Shown: in pieces, positions 1 to 7,151 of the stretch
How positions within the stretch are numbered: the first letter of the stretch is position 1
Layout: every line of letters starts with the position of its first letter
NCBI GenBank assembly: GCA_900547805.1
Contig: URIE01000032.1
Span: forward strand, 1 to 16,588
Direction of reading: 5' to 3'
Source: an uncultured Collinsella sp.
GTDB taxonomy: Bacteria; Actinomycetota; Coriobacteriia; Coriobacteriales; Coriobacteriaceae
Length of the DNA stretch: 16,588 nt
The notes under the pieces: model-generated
Databases searched by the model: none
The model's input: only the letters and a program-made list of their open reading frames with translations
What the model was told of the DNA's origin: nothing
Program-made: the position numbers and the translations under genes

Positions 1-55
1 AACCCGCGACCCCAACCTTGGCAAGGTTGTGCTCTACCAACTGAGCCATGTCCGC
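1..55 (-). tRNA. tRNA-Gly(GCC), 3' part cut by window edge
   Basis: Read on the minus strand, the sequence starts with acceptor strand GCGGACA, followed by TG, the D-arm GCTC-AGTTGGTA-GAGC, and an anticodon arm CAACC-TTGCCAA-GGTTG whose loop carries anticodon GCC. The variable region and the first part of the T-arm follow and then the window ends, so the T-loop and 3' acceptor strand are missing. The 5' end is set by the acceptor strand. It delivers glycine to GGC/GGU codons. A promoter-like pair lies just upstream at 68-96. Confidence 0.93.
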
Positions 56-67
56 TTGCGGGTTATT

Positions 68-96
68 AATTTACGCGAGTTGTCCAAAAGACGCAA
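68..96 (-). promoter_or_regulatory. Promoter of tRNA-Gly
   Basis: On the minus strand TTGCGT (96-91) and TAAATT (73-68) are separated by exactly 17 nt, placing the start of transcription a few bases before the tRNA 5' end. The -35 matches consensus only in its TTG. The T6-G-A6 element at 101-113 directly precedes it and is shared with the tRNA-Leu promoter, which supports the assignment. Confidence 0.5.
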
Positions 97-113
97 GTAC
101 TTTTTTCAAAAAA
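93..113 (-). promoter_or_regulatory. A/T-tract element upstream of tRNA-Gly -35 box
   Basis: The minus strand reads A6/T6 inverted tracts around a single G (T6-G-A6) followed by GT-R-CTTGC running into the -35 box. The same 21-nt element with one substitution lies at 3564-3584 before tRNA-Leu. Position immediately upstream of -35 and the A/T tracts suggest an UP-element or bent-DNA activator of stable-RNA promoters; this role is inferred. Confidence 0.5.
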
Positions 114-160
114 CTTGTCTGTCGCATGTTCTTAGTAGCTAAACGCGCTAAAGCGATTGG

Positions 161-907
161 CTAGGCACACGATTCCAGCGCTCCGCTAAACAGCTTCACC
201 ATCTGCACGCGCGTGCCGGCGCCGTCCGTACGACGAGCAACCTCCACGTTATCGACGAGCATACGCATAAGCTTGATACCACGGCCGCGCTCCTCTGATG
301 CGACCGGTTCGCTCGTTTCATCGATAGAATAGCCGGCACCTCGATCAAGCACCTCAACCACAACGCGATCGCCATAGGCCTGAACCGTCAGGACGCACCC
401 GATACCGCCCGCATGGTCATAGGCATTACCCAGCGCCTCCCCCGACGCCAATGCGACATCGTAGCGCTCGTCACGGCGCAACGGAAGCGATTCAAGGAGT
501 TCGGCGATGCGATGTCGGTAGTATGGAAGATTCTCGATACCCTGACGGACCTCGACGCTCTTACTCCAGCGAGGCAGCTCCCCCACCGGAATGGCGGGAA
601 TAGACTCCCGTGCCGGCCCCGCGACATGAAGGATATCGACAAGACGAGCAATCTCCAAAAAGCGAACAACTTCACCTGATGCATTGACGAGCGAAAGCAG
701 GCCTTCTCGCCTCATGAGCTCACGAGCGCGCGTAAGCAGGAATGCCAGGCCCGTCGAATCGATAAAGCTAACAGCCTGACAGTTGATGACGACACGACGC
801 ACGCCGCGGCCAATCAAAGCATCCAACCGCCGACGCAGCGCAGGCACCGTGGCGATGTCGATATCGCCTGGTGGCGTCAAAACCGCTATGTCATTCCACT
901 CATTCAT
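161..907 (-). CDS. STAS domain fused to RsbW/SpoIIAB-type serine-kinase ATPase
   Basis: Predicted cytoplasmic partner-switching regulator. Residue numbers refer to the longer TTG-start form at 925 (subtract 6 for the ATG form chosen here). Residues 10-105 form a STAS (anti-anti-sigma) domain with the phospho-acceptor motif DSTG, Ser57. Residues about 120-245 form an HATPase_c domain of the RsbW/SpoIIAB kind: N-box E163-A-L-G-N167-A, G1 box D194-R-G-A-G198, and glycine-rich G2 box around G214-R-G216. All nucleotide-binding residues seem intact. Normally antagonist and kinase are separate proteins; here they are one chain. The gene follows the SpoIIE phosphatase gene by about 60-80 nt and is probably cotranscribed, so that phosphatase could dephosphorylate Ser57. 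Start choice: ATG at 907 has GGGGA 11 nt upstream; TTG at 925 is the alternative and has only a weak GAGTGG. No terminator with a U-run is visible after the stop. Confidence 0.88.
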   Translation of the reverse strand: MNEWNDIAVLTPPGDIDIATVPALRRRLDALIGRGVRRVVINCQAVSFIDSTGLAFLLTRARELMRREGLLSLVNASGEVVRFLEIARLVDILHVAGPARESIPAIPVGELPRWSKSVEVRQGIENLPYYRHRIAELLESLPLRRDERYDVALASGEALGNAYDHAGGIGCVLTVQAYGDRVVVEVLDRGAGYSIDETSEPVASEERGRGIKLMRMLVDNVEVARRTDGAGTRVQMVKLFSGALESCA

Positions 908-985
908 ACGACCATGGTTCCCCAAAAAAGCCCACTCGATGCATTCGTTTCCCCAACCGTACGGATTCAGCCCGCCCAGCGTCGT

Positions 986-3331
986 CTATGAACGACCCCG
1001 TAAAAACTCAAGGGACACCAATGCAATGTCATCGTCCAGCGCCGATTCGGTAAATCGGTCAAGCTCGCCCAAGACCTTGCCGCAAATGCCCGACACGCCC
1101 TCACCCGAGACAGAGAGCAGAAGGTCGCGAAGGCGCTGCTCGCCAAAGAACGCTCCGGTACGGTCGCGAGCCTCAATCGTTCCATCCGTATACATGAAGA
1201 GCATGTCGCCGGGGGCGAACGTAAACACGCCTGTCTCGTACACCATGCTCTCAAAGGCACCGATTACGCCCGATTGGCATCCAAGCAGCTCAACCTCTCC
1301 CCCACGGGCCTCGCCGCCACCCAGCGGCATCGACTCTGGCCTGATGACCATGGTCGGAGGATGGCCCGCCGAACAATACGTTGCGCGTCCGGCTTTAAGG
1401 TCAATCTTGGCGATAAAGGCCGTCACGAACGTCTCGACCCTCGAAAAGCCCATGAGCATGCTGTTAAGGGAGCGTGCCATGCGGGCCGGTCCAGCGCCCT
1501 CCCAGGCATATGCCGTCAGGGCCGTCTTGACGAGCGCGGACATCGATGCAGCCTCAATGCCTTTGCCAGACACATCGCCCAGAATCATGACGGCGCAGTC
1601 GTCGGGAAGACGGATGAGCGTATAGAAATCGCCGCCGACCAACGCCGAGTTCGTGGCCGACAGGTACACCGAATCGGTTGCGATACCCGGAACATCCCCC
1701 AGGGAATTTCTCATGCCAATCTGAAGGGTCTGAGCGATATGGCGCTCCTCGCGCTTTTGAGATTCGCCTTCGTAGATCAGTTCAAAGTCATGCGCCAAGT
1801 GCACCAAGTAGTCATATTCAAGATCATCAATCGGCTCTTGGCTACCATCACGAAGCAGCAGCGCGCGCGTCGTCGGGCTCTTCGCAACAGAAGCAGGAAC
1901 AATCGCGTCGTTACTGTGCTTGCCATCACCCTCAGAGCGCGGGCGCCCCGCCTCGATGCCGGAGTCGACGTAGAGACCTTGACAAGGCAGACCATGCGCC
2001 CTAAGCCAGCCTCCCATAGGCATCGATTCGTCAACGCGAGTTATACGGACGTGTTTAAGGTCCTCGGCACTCGTACCTCCCAAAACAGACGCCTCAAAGC
2101 CATCAGGGCCAGCCCCCAGACGTGCCGCTGGCGCCGTCGTGGAAAAGAAAAGCTTCTCGGGATCGTCCGGCAAAGCAACGCGACTGCCGCCTTCAAAATC
2201 TATGACGTAGGCGTCCAGACTGGCGTCATACTCAACAGGGCAAAAATGGCAGTTGAGCATATTGCAGATCTCGGACGATACCACCTGGGTAGCCGCGGCG
2301 GAATCGTCTAGAAAGGTAAACAGCTCATCGCGCAAGACATTGAGCGAGCGGCCAAGCTCGGCCGTGCGACGAGAGCGAAGGCTCGATGCCATGCCGACCA
2401 GCTGGATAGACAGGTAATCGCAAATAACCTCGAGTACATTAACGTCATAGGCGAGCGGTGCCTGGGGGCGTTTCCAACCAACTTCCAGCACGCCAAGGAT
2501 CTGCGTACCGTAAAAAACGGGAAGACAAATCTCGCTGCGGTACGGAGGCATATCTTGCACGCGCAACAGGTGCTTAGAACGATTGTCCAGGTCCATGAAC
2601 ATACCGGAGGCGGCCCTATCGCCCTCAAGGTCCTGTTGAATCGACAAGCGACAGGCACGCGACTCCCGAAGAACATACGTCGGAATACCAGCGCCATACG
2701 GCAAGAACTCGGGCAGGTAGCTGTCGTACAGCTCCTTGGAAACACCGCGAAGCTTAAAACCGCCGCTCTCAGAAAAATAGATAGCGGCACCCGAAGCATC
2801 GAGCGTTCCTACAAGCTGGTTCAAAACGGTATCAAGCAGGCTGGGTAACTCATCGGAGCCCACAGTGCTCATAATGACCGAGAGCGTGCCAGAGAGACGC
2901 TTGTTCGCCACTCTAAGCTCCGATAACGCACGCTTAAGTTGACGGTCGTGAGAATACTGTTCCTCGATACTGTGAAGCGCCACTAGGACACGTGGTGCGC
3001 GGCGCCCAAAGATGCGTGGAGGCGTTACGGAGCCCGCACGAACCAAGACGGGGATAAAAGAGCCGTCACTCAGCTTGAGCATCAGTTCGATCTCGGAGCC
3101 ATCAGTTTCAAATGGCAGACGATGTTCCGTCGCACGTTCAAAAGAGGACGAGTACAGGACGTCTTTAACATCTCCACCGATGACGTCGGCACGTTCCTCG
3201 CACATCAAGCCAAGTAAGCGATTATTCACATGCAGAATGGTTCCGTCGAGCTCGCAAATGATGACAGCATCGCTCGTGATCTCGACCAGTTGGGCAACAT
3301 CTGCCCACTCGTTGCGTTCAAGCGTTTCCAT
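986..3331 (-). CDS. PAS-GAF-SpoIIE/PP2C serine phosphatase (RsbU/RsbP type)
   Basis: Predicted cytoplasmic, metal-dependent phosphoserine phosphatase of the PPM/SpoIIE family; no signal peptide or membrane span is seen. Numbered from an upstream GTG at 3343 (subtract 4 for the ATG start used): PAS domain about 15-125, short helical linker about 130-160, GAF domain about 165-320, a second poorly conserved GAF-like region about 335-525, a coiled linker 520-545, and the phosphatase domain 545-781. Metal-site motifs are visible: VGGDFY (569-574), GDVSGKG (589-595), SAGHPP (658-663), YTDG (718-721) and DDDIALV (770-776). ATG at 3331 is preferred because GGTGAGG lies 6 nt upstream; that gives 781 residues. 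The middle region has a Cys cluster C360-x4-C365-x2-C368. The likely substrate is the phosphorylated STAS domain encoded next in the operon. The gene begins only 26 nt after the terminator of tRNA-Leu, so its promoter is unclear. Confidence 0.9.
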   Translation of the reverse strand: METLERNEWADVAQLVEITSDAVIICELDGTILHVNNRLLGLMCEERADVIGGDVKDVLYSSSFERATEHRLPFETDGSEIELMLKLSDGSFIPVLVRAGSVTPPRIFGRRAPRVLVALHSIEEQYSHDRQLKRALSELRVANKRLSGTLSVIMSTVGSDELPSLLDTVLNQLVGTLDASGAAIYFSESGGFKLRGVSKELYDSYLPEFLPYGAGIPTYVLRESRACRLSIQQDLEGDRAASGMFMDLDNRSKHLLRVQDMPPYRSEICLPVFYGTQILGVLEVGWKRPQAPLAYDVNVLEVICDYLSIQLVGMASSLRSRRTAELGRSLNVLRDELFTFLDDSAAATQVVSSEICNMLNCHFCPVEYDASLDAYVIDFEGGSRVALPDDPEKLFFSTTAPAARLGAGPDGFEASVLGGTSAEDLKHVRITRVDESMPMGGWLRAHGLPCQGLYVDSGIEAGRPRSEGDGKHSNDAIVPASVAKSPTTRALLLRDGSQEPIDDLEYDYLVHLAHDFELIYEGESQKREERHIAQTLQIGMRNSLGDVPGIATDSVYLSATNSALVGGDFYTLIRLPDDCAVMILGDVSGKGIEAASMSALVKTALTAYAWEGAGPARMARSLNSMLMGFSRVETFVTAFIAKIDLKAGRATYCSAGHPPTMVIRPESMPLGGGEARGGEVELLGCQSGVIGAFESMVYETGVFTFAPGDMLFMYTDGTIEARDRTGAFFGEQRLRDLLLSVSGEGVSGICGKVLGELDRFTESALDDDIALVSLEFLRGRS

Positions 3332-3357
3332 CGTGGACCTCACCGTCTATCGGTAAC

Positions 3358-3379
3358 AAAAAAGCCTCCGAAGAGGCTT
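3358..3379 (-). terminator. Rho-independent terminator of tRNA-Leu
   Basis: On the minus strand a perfect stem AAGCCTC / GAGGCTT closes on a TTCG tetraloop and is followed by TTTTTTG. It lies 11 nt past the tRNA CCA end, and 26 nt before the phosphatase start codon. Confidence 0.9.
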
Positions 3380-3390
3380 CTCAAATGCGA

Positions 3391-3480
3391 TGGTGTCGGA
3401 GGCGGGACTTGAACCCGCATGACCAAAAAGCGGTCACTAGCACCTCAAGCTAGCGCGTCTGCCAATTCCGCCACTCCGAC
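3391..3480 (-). tRNA. tRNA-Leu(GAG)
   Basis: The minus strand shows a complete class II tRNA with encoded CCA: acceptor GTCGGAG pairs with CTCCGAC, discriminator A, then CCA at 3393-3391. The anticodon arm is GCTAGC-TTGAGGT-GCTAGT region with anticodon GAG. A long variable arm (GTGACCGC-TTTTT-GGTCAT region) and a T-arm with GGTTCAAGTCC confirm leucine. It reads CUC/CUU codons. Promoter candidate at 3538-3567 and terminator at 3358-3379 flank it. Confidence 0.97.
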
Positions 3481-3537
3481 ATGCTATGTTGTTGATTCAC
3501 GGTTCGTTTTGTTGGACCCGCGCGTTCAACGAGGAAG

Positions 3538-3567
3538 ATAATAACCTATGATTCGAGAACTGTGCAA
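3538..3567 (-). promoter_or_regulatory. Promoter of tRNA-Leu
   Basis: On the minus strand TTGCAC (3567-3562) and TATTAT (3543-3538) are 18 nt apart, giving a transcript leader of roughly 50 nt before the tRNA. The shared A/T-tract element lies immediately upstream. Confidence 0.6.
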
Positions 3568-3585
3568 GCACTTTTTTCAAAAAAG
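3564..3585 (-). promoter_or_regulatory. A/T-tract element upstream of tRNA-Leu -35 box
   Basis: Second copy of the element seen at 93-113. On the minus strand this copy is a perfect inverted repeat ACTTTTTT-G-AAAAAAGT, followed by GCTTGC which overlaps the -35 box. Repetition at the same promoter position before two different tRNAs suggests a conserved activating element. Confidence 0.5.
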
Positions 3586-3624
3586 TTTACGAATTTGTAA
3601 ATGCGCAGGTAGACCGACCTGTTC

Positions 3625-3749
3625 GGGCAGGAATGAGGTTGCTTTCCAACGCGTCCTCGGGCATGCGGCATTATTTTGATCCGCGCTTCGCGCTACAAAA
3701 TAATGCCGCCCCCTGCGGAATGCGTTGGAAAGCAACCTCACTCCTGCCC
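3625..3749 (-). repeat. Nested palindromic element E1 (candidate structured RNA)
   Basis: A 125-nt imperfect palindrome. Outer arms 3625-3652 and 3722-3749 (28 nt) pair with a single exception that is a G-U on the minus strand. Inner arms 3665-3677 and 3697-3709 (13 nt) pair perfectly. The apex 3678-3696 has a small GCGC-GAA-GCGC hairpin. Read on the minus strand the 12-nt segments between outer and inner arms are ATTCCGCAGGGG (left) and ATGCCCGAGGAC (right). These loop sequences recur in element E2 although most of the stems differ. I cannot name the family. No U-run follows, so it is not a standard terminator. A 67-codon minus-strand open frame across it is judged spurious. Confidence 0.75.
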
Positions 3750-3810
3750 TAAGGGCGCATGCTCCAGGCACAGTTCTCAAACATGTTCTGGGGGCTGATA
3801 CAAATTTGGT

Positions 3811-3829
3811 GGCTCGGCTTTGCCGAGCC
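3811..3829. repeat. Short perfect hairpin
   Basis: GGCTCGGC and GCCGAGCC form an 8-bp stem with a TTT loop. Neither strand has a U-run after it, so a terminator role is not supported. It lies between elements E1 and E2. Confidence 0.6.
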
Positions 3830-3839
3830 CTTATATGGG

Positions 3840-3865
3840 GAGGCCGGAGCTAAAGCTCCGGCCTC
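3840..3865. repeat. 12-bp perfect hairpin
   Basis: GAGGCCGGAGCT pairs perfectly with AGCTCCGGCCTC around an AA loop. It is stable enough to stop or pause polymerase, but no U-run follows on either strand. It could act as an mRNA 3'-end stabiliser of the opp transcript; this is inference. Confidence 0.6.
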
Positions 3866-3907
3866 ACTAACTTTCCTATTTGATTAAGTGAGCGATTAAG
3901 GAATCGC

Positions 3908-3936
3908 GCCCCTCCCTGCCGCGTTGCCGCAGGGGC
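3908..3936. repeat. Imperfect GC-rich inverted repeat
   Basis: GCCCCT (3908-3913) can pair with AGGGGC (3931-3936), or CCCTGC (3914-3919) with GCAGGG (3929-3934). It abuts the outer arm of element E2 and its right half may instead extend that arm. Weakest of the inverted repeats in this gene-free stretch. Confidence 0.4.
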
Positions 3937-3937
3937 C

Positions 3938-4057
3938 GTGCTGGACTTAGTTTCCAGAACATTCCGCAGACCAGGAAACCCCCTTATCCGCAGCTCCGAA
4001 GGAGCAGGATAAGGGGGTTTCCATGGTCGAGGACGTTCTGGAAACTAAGTCCAACAC
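3938..4057 (+). repeat. Nested palindromic element E2 (candidate structured RNA)
   Basis: A 120-nt palindrome built like E1 but in the opposite orientation. Outer arms 3938-3960 and 4035-4057 (23 nt, one mismatch), inner arms 3974-3989 and 4007-4022 (16 nt, perfect), apex 3990-4006 with a GCTCC-GAA-GGAGC hairpin. The left internal segment is ATTCCGCAGACCA and the right one ATGGTCGAGGAC; within these GACCA and TGGTC can also pair, leaving ATTCCGCA opposite GAGGAC. The ATTCCGCA and CGAGGAC blocks are identical to E1. It begins 22 nt past the oppF stop codon (in the direction of opp transcription) and so would be in the 3' end of a read-through opp mRNA as its reverse complement. No U-run. Confidence 0.75.
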
Positions 4058-4079
4058 GGGCCCGGACGAGAACAACCGA

Positions 4080-5107
<1,028 letters not shown>

Positions 5108-5108
<1 letters not shown>

Positions 5109-6199
5109 TACGCCTCGCCTCCCTTCTTGGAATCCTTGCGCGTACGGGACGTCTCAGGAGCGTTCTTGAGGAACTCGGGGTCACCGGAGTAGTGGCACGC
5201 AGAGTAATGACCAGACTCGGTGACAACGCGCTCGGGGCGCTGCTTGCGGCACTTGTCCGTCGCATAGGGACAACGAGGAGAGAAGACGCAGCCCTCAGGC
5301 AGGTTCATGAGCGAAGGCGGGTTGCCGTGAATCGGCGTAAGCGGCTTCTTCTCTTCGATGGCCTGCTCCGGGATGGAGCGGATAAGGCCCCAGGTGTAGG
5401 GGTGGCGGCTCTCGTAGAAGATTTCCTCGGCAGTACCGAACTCGACGGGACGGCCGGCGTACATAACCATGATCTTGTCGGCCATGTCGGCGACGACGCC
5501 CAGGTCATGGGTAATCATGATGATGGCGTTGCCGTTCTTCTCCTGCATTTCCTGCATAAGCTCGATAATCTGAGCCTGGATGGTAACGTCCAGAGCAGTC
5601 GTGGGCTCGTCGGCAATCAGAATATCGGGATCGCAGGCAAGAGCCATAGCAATCATGACGCGCTGACGCATACCGCCAGAGAACTGGTGCGGATACTCAT
5701 TGACGCGCTTCTCGGGCTCGGGAATACCAACGAGGTCCAGAAGCTCGGTGGCGCGCTTGAGCGCCTCCTGCTTGGAGTAGCCACGGTGCAGACGAAGGCC
5801 CTCGCCTACCTGCTTGCCGATCTTATAGACCGGGTTCAAGGAGGTCATAGGATCCTGGAAGATCATCGCGATATCGTTGCCGCGAATGTGCTGCATCTCT
5901 TCCTCGGTCATTTCGAGGATCGAACGACCGCGATAGCGAACGTCGCCGCCCTCGATCTTTCCCGGAGGCATCGAGATGAGGCCCATGATAGTCATGGCGG
6001 TCACGGACTTACCGGAGCCGGACTCACCGACGACGCCCAGGGTCTCGCCGCGATCGAGCGTGTAGGAAACACCGTCGACAGCGCGAACGACGCCATCCTC
6101 GGTGTGGAAATACATCTTAAGGTCATCGACCTCGAGCAGATGCTGGCCCTCGGGAACCGGCTGGTCCTTCAGGTCCACATAGTTCTTGTTCTTCTTCAT
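5108..6199 (-). CDS. oppD: Oligopeptide ABC transporter ATP-binding protein OppD
   Basis: Partner ATPase of OppF, forming the nucleotide-binding pair under the OppB/OppC channel. 363 residues. Walker A GESGSGKS at 58-65, Q-loop Q115, signature SGGMRQR at 174-180, Walker B ILIADEP with E198, H-loop H231. The C-terminal extension holds HPYTWGL and four cysteines C304, C310, C317 and C335 in the DppD-type arrangement, compatible with a 4Fe-4S cluster by family knowledge. A basic, charged tail (last 20 residues) is beyond the family core. The start codon is 2 nt after the oppC stop, with AAGGA about 10 nt upstream inside oppC. Stop overlaps the oppF start by one base. Confidence 0.93.
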
Positions 6200-6201
6200 C
6201 C

Positions 6202-7137
6202 TTATGCGTCCTTCATCTTGACGTCGAGGGCGTCGCGCAGACCATCACCCAGCAGGGTGAAGGCGAGCACCGTCGAGAGAATTGCCAGACCGGGCATGAT
6301 CATCATCCAGGGAGCGGTCAGAAGATACTGCTGACCGTCCTGAATCATGGAGCCCCACGAAGGCGTAGGCGGAATAACGCCCATGCCGAGGAAGGACAGA
6401 GCGGACTCGGTCAGAATGGCGCCACCAATGTTCATGGTCGCGTAGACCACGATGGAGGCGACGGAGTTCGGGAAGATGTGACGCACGACGATACGAGCAT
6501 CAGATGCACCCATCGCGCGCGCAGCGTCAACATAGTCGTTTTCCTTGACCGTCAGGATCGCGGATCGGAAGACGCGCGCAATCGAAGGCCAGCCGAGAAT
6601 ACCGATGGCGATAAAGACGTTCTGAAGACCACGGCCGATAACAGCGATCATGGCGACAACGAACAGCACGTACGGGAACGCCAGGAAGATGTCCGCACAG
6701 CGCATGATGATCGTATCCCAGATGCCGCCGTAGAAACCCGCCAGAGCACCCATGACCAGACCGATCAGCGTGGAGATCGCGGTGGCCATAATGCCGACGG
6801 ACAGCGAAACGCGTGCACCGTAGATAACACGGACAAGAATGTCACGACCAAGAGCGTCGGTGCCAAACGGGTGCTCTGCACACGGAGCCAGCAGCGACGT
6901 CTCGGCCATGGTGGTCGAGTCGGAAGCCGTCGGCGAACCGAGCCAGGGCTTAGCCCACAGATCTGCGGTCAGGGCAACCACAACGACGATGATGATCCAA
7001 CAGACACCGATAACGGCAAGCTTGTTCTTACGAAGACGCTTAAAAGCGTCGCCCCACAGCGTGCGGGACTTGGCGGGAGCAGATGCGGCCTTGGTGGCGG
7101 TAGCCTGCTCCTGAGACTGAGAATCAGTTTCCTGCAT
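6202..7137 (-). CDS. oppC: Oligopeptide ABC transporter permease OppC
   Basis: Inner-membrane permease, 311 residues, family BPD_transp_1 with an N-terminal OppC segment. A 35-residue polar N-terminus precedes TM1 (about 38-60). The OppC/DppC landmark FGTDALGRD lies at 91-99, followed by TM segments near 112-135, 150-190, 226-245 and 277-297. The cytoplasmic EAA loop that docks to the ATPases is DYVDAARAMG at 201-210, continuing to about 224. Start chosen at the ATG with GGGAGG 9 nt upstream, 14 nt after the oppB stop. It pairs with OppB to form the translocation pore. Confidence 0.93.
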   Translation of the reverse strand: MQETDSQSQEQATATKAASAPAKSRTLWGDAFKRLRKNKLAVIGVCWIIIVVVVALTADLWAKPWLGSPTASDSTTMAETSLLAPCAEHPFGTDALGRDILVRVIYGARVSLSVGIMATAISTLIGLVMGALAGFYGGIWDTIIMRCADIFLAFPYVLFVVAMIAVIGRGLQNVFIAIGILGWPSIARVFRSAILTVKENDYVDAARAMGASDARIVVRHIFPNSVASIVVYATMNIGGAILTESALSFLGMGVIPPTPSWGSMIQDGQQYLLTAPWMMIMPGLAILSTVLAFTLLGDGLRDALDVKMKDA

Positions 7138-7151
7138 GAGACGTACCTCCC

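Noticed and set aside
1..3480. Genomic island or prophage attachment at the tRNA genes
   Set aside because: No integrase, no direct repeat of a tRNA 3' end, and the genes between the tRNAs look chromosomal in composition.
3577..3780. 67-codon minus-strand open frame across E1
   Set aside because: It runs through both arms of the palindrome and the tRNA promoter element, has no ribosome site I can see, and no recognisable protein.
3625..4057. E1 and E2 as integron attC sites
   Set aside because: attC sites also keep structure over sequence, but the required core-site pairs (RYYYAAC/GTTRRRY at the ends) are not present and no integrase or cassette is near.
3625..4057. E1 and E2 as ordinary terminators or as IS/MITE ends
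   Set aside because: No U-run follows either element, no transposase is present, and no target-site duplications are visible; the arms of the two elements mostly differ in sequence.
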